Positions 1-5,370 of a stretch of 5,370 nt of DNA are shown piece after piece; position 1 is the stretch's first letter, and each line of letters opens with the position of its first letter. The notes under the pieces were generated by a model. That model had not been told where the DNA came from, made no database searches, and was given only the letters and a program-made list of their open reading frames with translations. This DNA is from Eubacterium sp. (GTDB lineage: Bacteria > Bacillota > Clostridia > Lachnospirales > Lachnospiraceae). A program made the translations under genes and the position numbers. The stretch is from contig DOVJ01000172.1 of the NCBI GenBank assembly GCA_003520145.1, forward strand, positions 1-5,370, given 5' to 3'.

Positions 1-364
1 TCGCATGGTTCACGACCTCTCCCAGGCTGTTCATCTGCTGCCCATTCTCCGCCACGATATTCGCTGCCTTGATATCCTCCGGCAAATTTACAAGGTATGA
101 ATACTGCGCTTCTTTCGGAAGATACAGTGCGCTCTTCTCCGCGAAGTCGGAGGCTTCTACAGGCATCACGTGACCGTTCCTGACCGGTCTGTCCTTCAGA
201 ATCTCTTCTTCAACCTTCTTAAATCTGCTATACGCATATCTCAGGAACAGCAAACCCAATACTGGCATACAGTACTGCTGAGAAGTCAGCTTGGATCCCG
301 CTCTGAGAAGATCCGCCGACTCCCAAAGGTCAGCTTCCAGTTTTTTAATGCTTTTATTGTCCAT
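1..364 (-). CDS. hsdM: Type I restriction-modification DNA methyltransferase subunit HsdM, N-terminal part (runs off left edge)
   Basis: This is the N-terminal 121 residues of the modification subunit of a type I restriction-modification system. HsdM joins HsdS to methylate adenines in a bipartite target and, with HsdR, forms the restriction complex in the cytoplasm. The reading frame is open from ATG at 364-362 to the left edge. It begins MDNKSIKKLEADLWESADLL and continues with a GSKLTSQQYCMPVLGLLFLR segment and then YAYSRFKKVEEEI. This is the conserved helical HsdM_N domain, which normally carries a 'LW..AD.LRG.....Y...VL.LLFLRY' pattern. The catalytic region with its SAM-binding and NPPF motifs lies outside the window. 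A GGAGG ribosome binding site at 373-377, 8 bases before the ATG, fixes the start. The gene begins 40 bases after the 407-residue nuclease-like gene, so the two are probably co-transcribed. Its base composition is visibly richer in GC than the genes just upstream. Family assignment is firm; activity cannot be judged from this part. Confidence 0.92.
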   Translation of the reverse strand, partial: MDNKSIKKLEADLWESADLLRAGSKLTSQQYCMPVLGLLFLRYAYSRFKKVEEEILKDRPVRNGHVMPVEASDFAEKSALYLPKEAQYSYLVNLPEDIKAANIVAENGQQMNSLGEVVNHA

Positions 365-387
365 ATACTTTTCCTCCAAGGTTAATA

Positions 388-401
388 CAATGAAATCATT
401 G
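388..401. other. Perfect 14-base inverted repeat in the hsdM leader
   Basis: The sequence caatga-aa-tcattg is a perfect two-fold inverted repeat with six-base arms and a two-base centre. It lies between the stop of the nuclease-like gene and the hsdM ribosome binding site. The short centre favours a protein-binding site over a hairpin, but a repeat of this size in AT-rich DNA may be chance. Confidence 0.4.
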
Positions 402-404
402 CGT

Positions 405-1628
405 CTATTCTAAATTCTCACCCAATACAAGAATTCCCGTTTGCTCTGACAGCATTGCTAAAATCTCATTTCTTGCAATTAGTCCATCTCTGTATTTTTC
501 TAAAACTCTTAACAGTGTTAGAGTATCTATTATCAGACTTCCATTTCTTTTTGCCAGGTTGATTTGAGTTTCTTTTACCTGGTCCCTTTGATTAGGTTCT
601 TTATTCTTTTGGTAATTCATAATCAATAAAGCCTTCACTTTTGTTTCATTGGTTAGTTCATGATCATCCATATAACTTTGATAATGCACATCTAGCTGAG
701 AAATGTTCTCATTTTTCACGTTATGATTGACACCCTTTATTTCGCCAATGAAAATAACATCCTTGACCTGAAACAGAAAATCTTCCTTTTTCTCGTCAAC
801 AAACTCTGACAGATCGCATCCGAGTAATTCTTGCAAGATTTCAAAAACAATTTCCACTAATGGTTCGCCCGTCTTGTACAGAACCGATTTCATCCTGTCA
901 TTTTGAATAAGTATTTGTTTCGACTTTTCTATATTCGCCTGCAAACCTTCTATCTGTCTTTCCCATTCGGCTATAGCGGACTTTTGCTTTTCATCATCAA
1001 ACATAGGGTAATGTATCATCCAATCCGGCACTTCCTGCCGTTCATTCTTTAACCCTATTACACCCAACACTAGTTTCAACTTATCAACATTTTCTATTGA
1101 GAGTGTAGTAACATAGACATTATCAGATTTTATTAAAACAGCTCTATTACTTTTTGATTTGCAAACCACCCAACCATCTGGGGTAGTGGAAAAATAAAAA
1201 GCTGCCGTAAATTCTTGATTCTCGATCGTCGTCACTGTATTCTCATAACGCAATCCCCATTTAAAAAGGGGGTGAAAAAGGCTATTTAGAATGCCCTCAT
1301 ATTCCTTTATCATATCCTTAAGATCTGTATCTATTATTATATTCTTGTATTTATTTTTATGCTTAAAGCCAATATTCTGGGGTAAGCAGATCAAAATAGG
1401 TGCCTTGCTACTTGAAAGCATGTAACTCATACTTTCGAAATGATTCTCTTGATTGATAGTGTCGATTTTATCGCCGTCATTACACCATATTTCAGGAGCC
1501 GCCAAATCTAATACCGTAACATCATATTCATCTATGGAACGAATGTCTCGTAACGAAACATATTCTATTTCACTTGTACTGCCATTCGTTTCTTTTCTCG
1601 GCTTGGAACAAACCACTTGTATTCTCAT
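405..1628 (-). CDS. Probable PD-(D/E)XK nuclease-domain protein linked to a type I restriction-modification locus
   Basis: This 407-residue protein has no name I recognise, but its layout is informative. Residues 1-100 alternate strand-like and helical stretches (DVTVLDLA at 36-43, ILICLPQN at 78-85), suggesting a small alpha/beta domain. Residues 100-200 look like a mixed middle domain. Residues 212-250 are charged and helical (EWERQIEGLQANIEKSKQIL), a likely coiled-coil linker. Residues 253-380 resemble a restriction-endonuclease fold: a glutamate-bearing helix (LVEIVFEILQELLG, 257-270), an acidic residue in EDF (282-284), the GEIKG core at 295-299 supplying E296 and K298, and Q311 with Y316 resembling the QxxxxY element of some PD-(D/E)XK nucleases. 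A strand-helix pair follows (LIIDTLTLLRVLEKY, 365-379). An AGGTGA ribosome binding site at 1636-1641, 7 bases from the ATG, supports the start. The gene sits between a decayed regulator and hsdM on the same strand, so an accessory restriction or defence role is inferred. DNA cleavage is plausible but unproven; the nuclease could instead act on nicked or modified DNA or be regulatory. Confidence 0.72.
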   Translation of the reverse strand: MRIQVVCSKPRKETNGSTSEIEYVSLRDIRSIDEYDVTVLDLAAPEIWCNDGDKIDTINQENHFESMSYMLSSSKAPILICLPQNIGFKHKNKYKNIIIDTDLKDMIKEYEGILNSLFHPLFKWGLRYENTVTTIENQEFTAAFYFSTTPDGWVVCKSKSNRAVLIKSDNVYVTTLSIENVDKLKLVLGVIGLKNERQEVPDWMIHYPMFDDEKQKSAIAEWERQIEGLQANIEKSKQILIQNDRMKSVLYKTGEPLVEIVFEILQELLGCDLSEFVDEKKEDFLFQVKDVIFIGEIKGVNHNVKNENISQLDVHYQSYMDDHELTNETKVKALLIMNYQKNKEPNQRDQVKETQINLAKRNGSLIIDTLTLLRVLEKYRDGLIARNEILAMLSEQTGILVLGENLE

Positions 1629-1673
1629 TTTTCCGTCACCTCGTACAAAACCATCTAAAACAATAATTCAATA

Positions 1674-1956
1674 CTAACCCTTGATTTCCCAATGGCCGCT
1701 ATATCCACTTCCAACATAGGTTACATTAACCAGTTTTTTCATCTCTCGCTCAATCGTTTTTTACTTACTCCAATCTTCTGCGCTATTTCTTCGCGAGAGA
1801 TCTTTTCATCATTTTCTATTAATTCTAAAATCTATTATTCGTATTTACTTGCGGTCTTTTCTTGAGCGACATCTTGAACGACATCTTGAGCGACATCTTG
1901 AGCGACAGTTCCTCATCATCAACCAATTCCTGAGATAACTTAAAGTTCGGAATAGG
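1674..1956 (-). pseudogene. Remnant of an AlbA_2/COG2865-like ATP-binding regulator with winged-helix C-terminus
   Basis: No single frame is open here, but joining frames gives a recognisable protein end. Reading from 1956, one frame gives PIPNFKLSQELVDDEELS, like the 'GLP.P.F' stretch near the end of the ATPase-like region in AlbA_2/COG2865 proteins. A second frame gives TVAQDVAQDVVQDVAQEKTASKYE, then two adjacent stop codons, then ILELIENDEKISREEIAQKI and GVSKK. After one more frame change comes TIEREMKKLVNVTYVGSGYS followed by GHWEIKG and a TAG at 1676-1674. The last part is a typical winged helix-turn-helix that ends proteins of this family. The disabling changes seen are a frame change before the repeat, tandem stops, and an apparent one-base loss in a run of six A's, together with loss of the whole N-terminal part. 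Relatives of this family often lie inside type I restriction loci, which fits the neighbours. Decay is clear; the exact parent family is inferred from the C-terminal pattern only. Confidence 0.62.
1859..1906 (-). repeat. Four tandem copies of a 12-base repeat
   Basis: On the plus strand four consecutive 12-base units of the type atcttgagcgac occupy 1859-1870, 1871-1882, 1883-1894 and 1895-1906. The first differs at its first base and the second at one internal base. On the minus strand each unit encodes one four-residue step (Val-Ala/Val-Gln-Asp) in the frame of the decayed regulator. Because 12 is a multiple of three, copy-number change would not shift the frame. It corresponds to the low-complexity linker between the ATPase-like part and the winged helix in this type of protein. 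Confidence 0.9.
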
Positions 1957-1963
1957 CTATTGG

Positions 1964-2161
1964 TCATGATCTTACTTTTATATTTTGTGTCATTTTTCGA
2001 GTTTTACGCGGGTCAATGGGCTTTTCCGTACCTGCTGGTATAAACCACATGCGCCCTCGCTGAATGGCTCCCTTAATCCTGCCATTTTTACAATAAATTG
2101 CCACCCATCTCTGCGAAACATTCCATTTCTCTGCACATTCTGCTGAAGTCAAATAATCCAT
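1964..2161 (-). CDS. Small helix-turn-helix DNA-binding protein (excisionase/MerR-like fold)
   Basis: A 65-residue protein starting MDYLTSAECAEKWNVSQRWV. The pattern matches small helix-turn-helix proteins of Firmicutes related to excisionases and MerR N-termini: a first helix (SAECAEKW, 6-13), a turn (NVS), a recognition helix (QRWVAIYCKNGR, 17-28) and a wing (GAIQRGRMWFIP, 31-42), then a basic tail. Such proteins commonly begin regulatory or mobile/defence gene sets and probably bind DNA in the cytoplasm; the target here is unknown. An ATG 30 bases further upstream (2191) is in frame, but I reject it. The predicted transcription start lies near 2194, leaving no room for a ribosome binding site there, whereas GGAGG at 2170-2174 sits 8 bases before the ATG at 2161. 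The stop codon lies 7 bases before the first recognisable residues of the decayed regulator, so a deletion may have brought them together. It is the first gene of the restriction island transcript. Confidence 0.78.
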   Translation of the reverse strand: MDYLTSAECAEKWNVSQRWVAIYCKNGRIKGAIQRGRMWFIPAGTEKPIDPRKTRKMTQNIKVRS

Positions 2162-2169
2162 ATCTTTTC

Positions 2170-2174
2170 CCTCC
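2170..2174 (-). promoter_or_regulatory. Ribosome binding site deciding the start of the helix-turn-helix gene
   Basis: On the minus strand GGAGG lies 8 bases before the ATG at 2161-2159 and downstream of the alternative in-frame ATG at 2191. It therefore supports the shorter 65-residue product. Confidence 0.8.
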
Positions 2175-2200
2175 AAAAATGTGTACTCCACCCTAATTAT

Positions 2201-2229
2201 ATTATATTCTATTGAGCGAATACTTTCAA
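2201..2229 (-). promoter_or_regulatory. Near-consensus housekeeping sigma factor promoter for the restriction island
   Basis: On the minus strand a -35 box TTGAAA (2229-2224) is followed by exactly 17 bases and a perfect -10 box TATAAT (2206-2201). Transcription should begin near 2194, giving a leader of about 33 bases before the ATG at 2161. The promoter lies between the hairpin that follows kduD and the helix-turn-helix gene, so it should drive that gene and, by read-through, the nuclease-like gene and hsdM. An operator for the small helix-turn-helix protein could overlap it, but I see no convincing inverted repeat in it. Confidence 0.8.
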
Positions 2230-2247
2230 CAAAAACAAAAGGCTAAT

Positions 2248-2280
2248 AACAAAGAGTCTGGCAAAAAGCCAAACTCTCTT
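2248..2280 (-). terminator. Rho-independent terminator after kduD
   Basis: On the minus strand GAGTTTGGC (2276-2268) pairs with GCCAGACTC (2262-2254) over nine pairs, one of them G-T, closing a five-T loop. The stem is followed by TTTGTT, a short U-rich tail. It lies about 40 bases past the kduD stop, as expected for the end of that operon, and separates it from the promoter of the next unit. The tail is weaker than ideal. Confidence 0.75.
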
Positions 2281-2317
2281 ATAAATCATATCAAAATCTA
2301 CATCATAGCTTACTTAA

Positions 2318-3076
2318 TTATCTAGCAAGCCAGCCGCCATCAACCGCAACAGTGAAGCCGTTAACGTAATCAGAAGCTTGTGATGCGAGGTATATAACTG
2401 TTCCGCCCATATCCTCCTTAGTTCCCCAGCGTCCTGCAGGGATTCTCTCGAGGATTGCTTCGTTACGGTCCGCGTCAGCCCTGAGTGCCTGTGTGTTGTT
2501 AGTCTCCATGTATCCTGGCGCGATTGCATTGACGTTGATGCCGTACTTTGCCCACTCATTGGCAAGCGCTCTTGTAAGACCTAAGATGGCGCTCTTACTT
2601 GCAGTATATGCAGGAACCCTGATACCGCCCTGATATGAGAGCATAGACGCAACATTTATAATCTTGCCCTTAGTCCCCTGCTTAACATACTGTCTTGCGA
2701 ATGCCTGTGAAAGGAAGAAAACTGTCTTCTGGTTGACACTAACAACAGCATCCCAGTCCTCTTCAGAATAATTGATAGCATCTTCTCTTCTTATAAGACC
2801 TGCGTTATTAACAAGTATATCTACATGTCCATAAGCTTCTATAGCAGAATTAAGGATTCTCTCAACCGGCTCTATAGTGCCAAGGTCAGCTATCACCTCA
2901 ACGAATCTAGTGCCCTCCTTCTCTACAAGCGCCTTTGTCTCGGAGCACTCTCTTCTTGCTACACCGACTATGTCAGCGCCTGCTGATGCAAGTGCTACGC
3001 ACATACCCTGTCCAAGTCCTGTATTAGCGCCTGTTACTACAGCTACTTTCCCTGTAAGATCAAACATGTTTGTCAT
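2318..3076 (-). CDS. kduD: 2-dehydro-3-deoxy-D-gluconate 5-dehydrogenase KduD
   Basis: This short-chain dehydrogenase interconverts 3-deoxy-D-glycero-2,5-hexodiulosonate and 2-keto-3-deoxygluconate with NAD(H) in the cytoplasm, a step in using unsaturated uronates from pectin and related polysaccharides. It has 252 residues, against 253 for the E. coli enzyme. Visible features are the nucleotide-binding TGANTGLG at 15-22, NNAG at 90-93 followed by the KduD-typical LIRREDA, structural N115, catalytic S144 (in NVASMLSYQGGIRVP), and Y157 with K161 in YTASK. The NVNAIAPGYMETNNTQ segment and the ending VDGGWLAR also match KduD closely. A GGGAGG site at 3084-3089, 7 bases before the ATG at 3076, supports this start over an in-frame ATG three codons later. 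It follows the glycosyltransferase by 19 bases and precedes a hairpin terminator. The usual partner kduI is not in the window. Identification is firm because it matches KduD well beyond the general family motifs. Confidence 0.93.
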   Translation of the reverse strand: MTNMFDLTGKVAVVTGANTGLGQGMCVALASAGADIVGVARRECSETKALVEKEGTRFVEVIADLGTIEPVERILNSAIEAYGHVDILVNNAGLIRREDAINYSEEDWDAVVSVNQKTVFFLSQAFARQYVKQGTKGKIINVASMLSYQGGIRVPAYTASKSAILGLTRALANEWAKYGINVNAIAPGYMETNNTQALRADADRNEAILERIPAGRWGTKEDMGGTVIYLASQASDYVNGFTVAVDGGWLAR

Positions 3077-3095
3077 AATATTTCCTCCCTTTTTC

Positions 3096-4115
3096 TTAAT
3101 TAAATCCTATGAATCTCTGATAAACCTTATATCCAAGCTTTGATATCTTGCGTCCGCCTCTTCCAGGAATATTCACAGCACTGCCAATACGGCTGAATCT
3201 TATCTTGAACCAAAGCTTAAGATTGATAGTCTTAAGATAAGACCACAGTTCCTTCTTCTTCGCGAGATTCTCCTGTGTTCCGGATAGGATGAGCATAATA
3301 GATGGCACCATCATCATCATCTTGAGATAATTGATCATATAATAACGGCATCTCTTATTCTCAATCTTATCAAAGTGAAAATAATCGATCATAGTTTTAG
3401 TGACTCTTATCTGCTGATCGATCCTGCTTATCATGATCTCTTCATTGACCGACTGATCGGCTCTTCCTATAAAGTAACGATAGAAGTTCGTATCTATGTA
3501 ATACATATTCTTAACGTATGGAAGCGGTTCGAACACAAAGAGATTATCAACATAGAAAGTATGGGCAGGAAGCGAAAGCTGACACTCTCTAAGAAGCTCT
3601 GTCCTATAGATGACAGAATGCATAAGTATGTACTGGTCAACTTTAAAATGCTTTATATCATCCCAAGTAAAGTAAGTCTCTATTGGAAGAGCGTTACGAT
3701 ACTGTATAACCTTCTTTCTTCTCGCACCGACCTTCTCATATACATAATTAGATATAAGCATATCAAGAGGAGTCTCAGTTATCATATTCTCCTTCAAGAA
3801 TGCTAAGATCTTCTTATAGCTTTCTTCATTAACCCAGTCATCACTGTCAACAACCTTGAAGAACCTGCCACCGGCATAACGAAGACCTGTGTTAACAGCC
3901 TCGCCATGTCCTCCGTTCTCCTGATGTATAGCAAGAACTATATCAGGGTACTTCTTCTCATATTCATCAGCTATAGCTGCCGTATTATCCTTAGTTGAAC
4001 CATCATCAACTATTATGATCTCGACATCCTCACCGCCCGTAAGCAAAGTATCAAGGCAATGTCTCATATATCCTTCTGAATTGTAGCATGGAACTACAAC
4101 CGACAAGACCTTCAT
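3096..4115 (-). CDS. Family 2 glycosyltransferase
   Basis: A 339-residue GT-A fold glycosyltransferase that probably transfers a sugar from a nucleotide-sugar donor to a cell-surface glycan; donor and acceptor cannot be read from the sequence. The N-terminal catalytic domain shows SVVVPCYNSEGYM at 5-17, VDDGS at 36-40 (donor binding), the GGHGEAVNTGLRYA stretch at 68-81, and DSDDW at 90-94, which supplies the DXD-type metal site. Then come YVDNLF at 188-193 and YRYFIGRADQSVN at 212-224, both common in bacterial GT2 enzymes of capsule and exopolysaccharide synthesis. The C-terminal third is basic and partly hydrophobic (MMMMVPSIMLIL) and may touch the membrane, but there is no clear multi-span domain. 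The ATG at 4115 overlaps the stop of the CPBP gene by four bases (ATGA) and has AAGGAGG at 4123-4129, so translation is probably coupled. No other polysaccharide genes are visible nearby. Confidence 0.87.
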   Translation of the reverse strand: MKVLSVVVPCYNSEGYMRHCLDTLLTGGEDVEIIIVDDGSTKDNTAAIADEYEKKYPDIVLAIHQENGGHGEAVNTGLRYAGGRFFKVVDSDDWVNEESYKKILAFLKENMITETPLDMLISNYVYEKVGARRKKVIQYRNALPIETYFTWDDIKHFKVDQYILMHSVIYRTELLRECQLSLPAHTFYVDNLFVFEPLPYVKNMYYIDTNFYRYFIGRADQSVNEEIMISRIDQQIRVTKTMIDYFHFDKIENKRCRYYMINYLKMMMMVPSIMLILSGTQENLAKKKELWSYLKTINLKLWFKIRFSRIGSAVNIPGRGGRKISKLGYKVYQRFIGFN

Positions 4116-4900
4116 CTCTCTTCCTCCTTAGTCTGTACAAAACGATTCATAATAACACTCAATACTATCATCATAAGTAAAGAACATATCACTATAATAA
4201 GTCTATGTCCCTTTCTGGTATTGTTAGTTATGAATCCTGTACATATATCCATCATAGCCAGAGTGTTGGCGCTCACATGAAGTAATATCGGAGCGCACAA
4301 CATCCTTATCTTATTATACACCATACACAGAAAAAAGGCAATTATAAACGCATAAAGCCCCTGTATGAGATCACCATGTATCAAAGCAAAGAGTATCGCC
4401 GACAAAAGATACGATAATCTATGTTCTACTCCGCCTTCTCTTGCCCTTCTATATACAAATCCTCTGAACACCAGCTCCTCATAAACAGGTGCAAGCAAGA
4501 CACTATACACAACATAAACTGCGTTGTTTGAATCAGAAAAAGGATTAAAAGGAACCACATCAGGAATCCTGTTAAGTCCGGTCAGATCAAACAGATAATT
4601 AGTCATAAGACAGACAAGAATACCAAAAATCACAGCTATAACAAAGTATACACCTGGTCTTGTGTTCTTAACCGCCCTAAAAGAGTTCCTCTTTATATCC
4701 TTCTTATACCACAAAGAGAATACCACTATTCCAATCACCGCTTCGATTGCAAGGATATAACTCTTGTTCTTCTGTGAATCTACGCCCAAAGCCATAGCTA
4801 TCGCGAAGCAAAATGTTGATATAAGTATGTACAACAGTGACGGAATAACAGCTTTCACCAAACTATCTTCCGTTGTCTTCTTTTGTTCTTTCATAATCAC
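4112..4900 (-). CDS. CPBP-family intramembrane metalloprotease (Abi/CAAX-type)
   Basis: A 262-residue multi-span membrane protein of the CPBP (Abi, Rce1-like) family. The motifs are in the expected order: EELVFRG at 141-147 (E141, E142 and R146), FALIHG at 171-176 (H175), and HVSAN at 208-212 (H208, N212). In this family the glutamate and histidines form a metal-dependent active site within the membrane. Hydrophobic stretches near 17-38, 48-64, 84-104, 127-140, 163-175, 181-196 and 234-250 give about seven or eight predicted spans. Bacterial members include bacteriocin self-immunity proteins and peptide-processing proteases; nothing here identifies the substrate. The GTG at 4900 overlaps the radA stop by four bases (GTGA) and has a weak GAG site about 9 bases upstream. 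An ATG at 4894 is an alternative start, two codons later. The glycosyltransferase overlaps its 3' end. The catalytic residues look intact. Confidence 0.88.
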   Translation of the reverse strand: MIMKEQKKTTEDSLVKAVIPSLLYILISTFCFAIAMALGVDSQKNKSYILAIEAVIGIVVFSLWYKKDIKRNSFRAVKNTRPGVYFVIAVIFGILVCLMTNYLFDLTGLNRIPDVVPFNPFSDSNNAVYVVYSVLLAPVYEELVFRGFVYRRAREGGVEHRLSYLLSAILFALIHGDLIQGLYAFIIAFFLCMVYNKIRMLCAPILLHVSANTLAMMDICTGFITNNTRKGHRLIIVICSLLMMIVLSVIMNRFVQTKEEER

Positions 4901-5370
4901 TTAAAAAATCTCATAATCTCGCCTATATTGGATATGCCTACAAGTTTTACTTTAGTCTTATCCTCTATGGCACTAAGGCTTGACTTAGGTATGATGCATG
5001 TTGTGAAGCCGAGCTTCGCCGCTTCACTAACCCTTGCGGATATATAGGATACGTTCCTTACTTCTCCCGCAAGTCCCACTTCACCCAGTATCAGTGTATC
5101 CTTAGGTATGACCTTACCTGTAAGGCTTGACACTATAGCTGCAAGTATCGCAAGATCCGTGCCTGTATCGTTAAACTTCATGCCGCCGACAACATTTATA
5201 TAAGCATCCTGGTTGTATAATTCCAGACCCGCTTTCTTCTCAAGAACTGCCATAAGTATGTTCACACGGTTAAAGTCCGTACCGTTAGTAGTTCGCCTAG
5301 GCATAGCAAAGTTAGTCTTACATACAAGAGCCTGAATCTCGGCAAGTATAGGCCTCGTTCCTTCCATGAC
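4897..5370 (-). CDS. radA: DNA repair protein RadA, C-terminal part (runs off right edge)
   Basis: The last 157 residues of RadA (also called Sms), a RecA-like ATPase that promotes branch migration during recombinational repair; the full protein is about 450 residues. The frame is open at the right edge, so the 5' part with the zinc finger, Walker A and KNRFG motif is missing. The segment starts at the end of the ATPase core (GTRPILAEIQALV, PRRTTNGTDFNRV). It covers the Lon-protease-like domain with DAYINVVGGMKF, TGTDLAILAAIVSSL and LGEVGLAGEVRNV, the last being a hallmark of RadA. It ends with SEAAKLGFTTCIIPKSSL and a terminal MRFFK. RadA lacks the Lon catalytic serine, so this domain is structural. 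The stop overlaps the GTG start of the CPBP gene, suggesting translational coupling. In Clostridia radA often lies near clpC and disA, which would be to the right. Confidence 0.95.
   Translation of the reverse strand, partial: VMEGTRPILAEIQALVCKTNFAMPRRTTNGTDFNRVNILMAVLEKKAGLELYNQDAYINVVGGMKFNDTGTDLAILAAIVSSLTGKVIPKDTLILGEVGLAGEVRNVSYISARVSEAAKLGFTTCIIPKSSLSAIEDKTKVKLVGISNIGEIMRFFK

Noticed and set aside
170..385. Plus-strand open frame of 71 codons
   Set aside because: It lies antisense to the clear hsdM N-terminal sequence and has no recognisable motif or supporting ribosome binding site.
1453..1677. Plus-strand open frame of 74 codons
   Set aside because: It is antisense to the start of the 407-residue gene, with low-complexity composition and no motif.
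1740..1775. Run of six A's in the remnant as a programmed frameshift or phase-variation switch
   Set aside because: Restoring this frame alone would not rescue the gene, because tandem stops and a further frame break lie upstream and the N-terminal part is gone.
1859..1906. Tandem repeat as a CRISPR array
   Set aside because: Units are 12 bases, directly adjacent with no spacers, and encode a protein linker.
2314..2565. Second minus-strand frame of 83 codons within kduD
   Set aside because: It overlaps the highly conserved KduD C-terminus in another frame and resembles no protein.
2877..3806. Plus-strand frames of 88 and 143 codons
   Set aside because: Both are antisense to kduD and the glycosyltransferase, which have full family motifs; these frames have none.
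4112..4900. CPBP protease as a bacteriocin immunity gene
   Set aside because: No bacteriocin precursor, leader peptide or ABC exporter gene is visible nearby, and family membership alone does not show immunity function.

Overview
The window looks like a chromosomal stretch from a low-to-moderate GC Gram-positive bacterium, most likely a gut or rumen Clostridia of the Lachnospiraceae type. This is an inference: genes are tightly packed, several carry strong GGAGG-type ribosome binding sites, AGA and ATA codons are common, and a pectin/uronate gene (kduD) is present. Genus is not decided. Every gene I can support is on the minus strand, so transcription runs from high to low coordinates.

Right part (about 5370 to 2250): a compact run of ordinary chromosomal genes. 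In transcription order they are the C-terminal third of radA (DNA repair), a CPBP-family intramembrane protease, a family 2 glycosyltransferase, and kduD (2-dehydro-3-deoxy-D-gluconate 5-dehydrogenase). Junctions are 4-base overlaps or a 19-base gap, so they probably share a transcript. A hairpin at 2254-2276 ends the run. Their functions differ, so this is a co-transcribed neighbourhood rather than an obvious pathway.

Left part (about 2230 to 1): a second transcription unit that looks like a type I restriction-modification island. It starts with a near-consensus promoter (TTGAAA, 17 bases, TATAAT at 2229-2201). Then come a small helix-turn-helix protein (65 residues), a badly broken remnant of what looks like an AlbA_2/COG2865-type ATP-binding regulator with a winged-helix C-terminus and a 12-base tandem repeat, an intact 407-residue protein with a probable PD-(D/E)XK nuclease domain, and the first 121 residues of hsdM, which runs off the left edge. 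The hsdS and hsdR partners would be expected to the left and are not visible.

The most interesting item is the 407-residue nuclease-like protein placed just ahead of hsdM. It is a candidate accessory effector or extra nuclease of the restriction system. I see no CRISPR array, tRNA, rRNA, insertion sequence or integrase.
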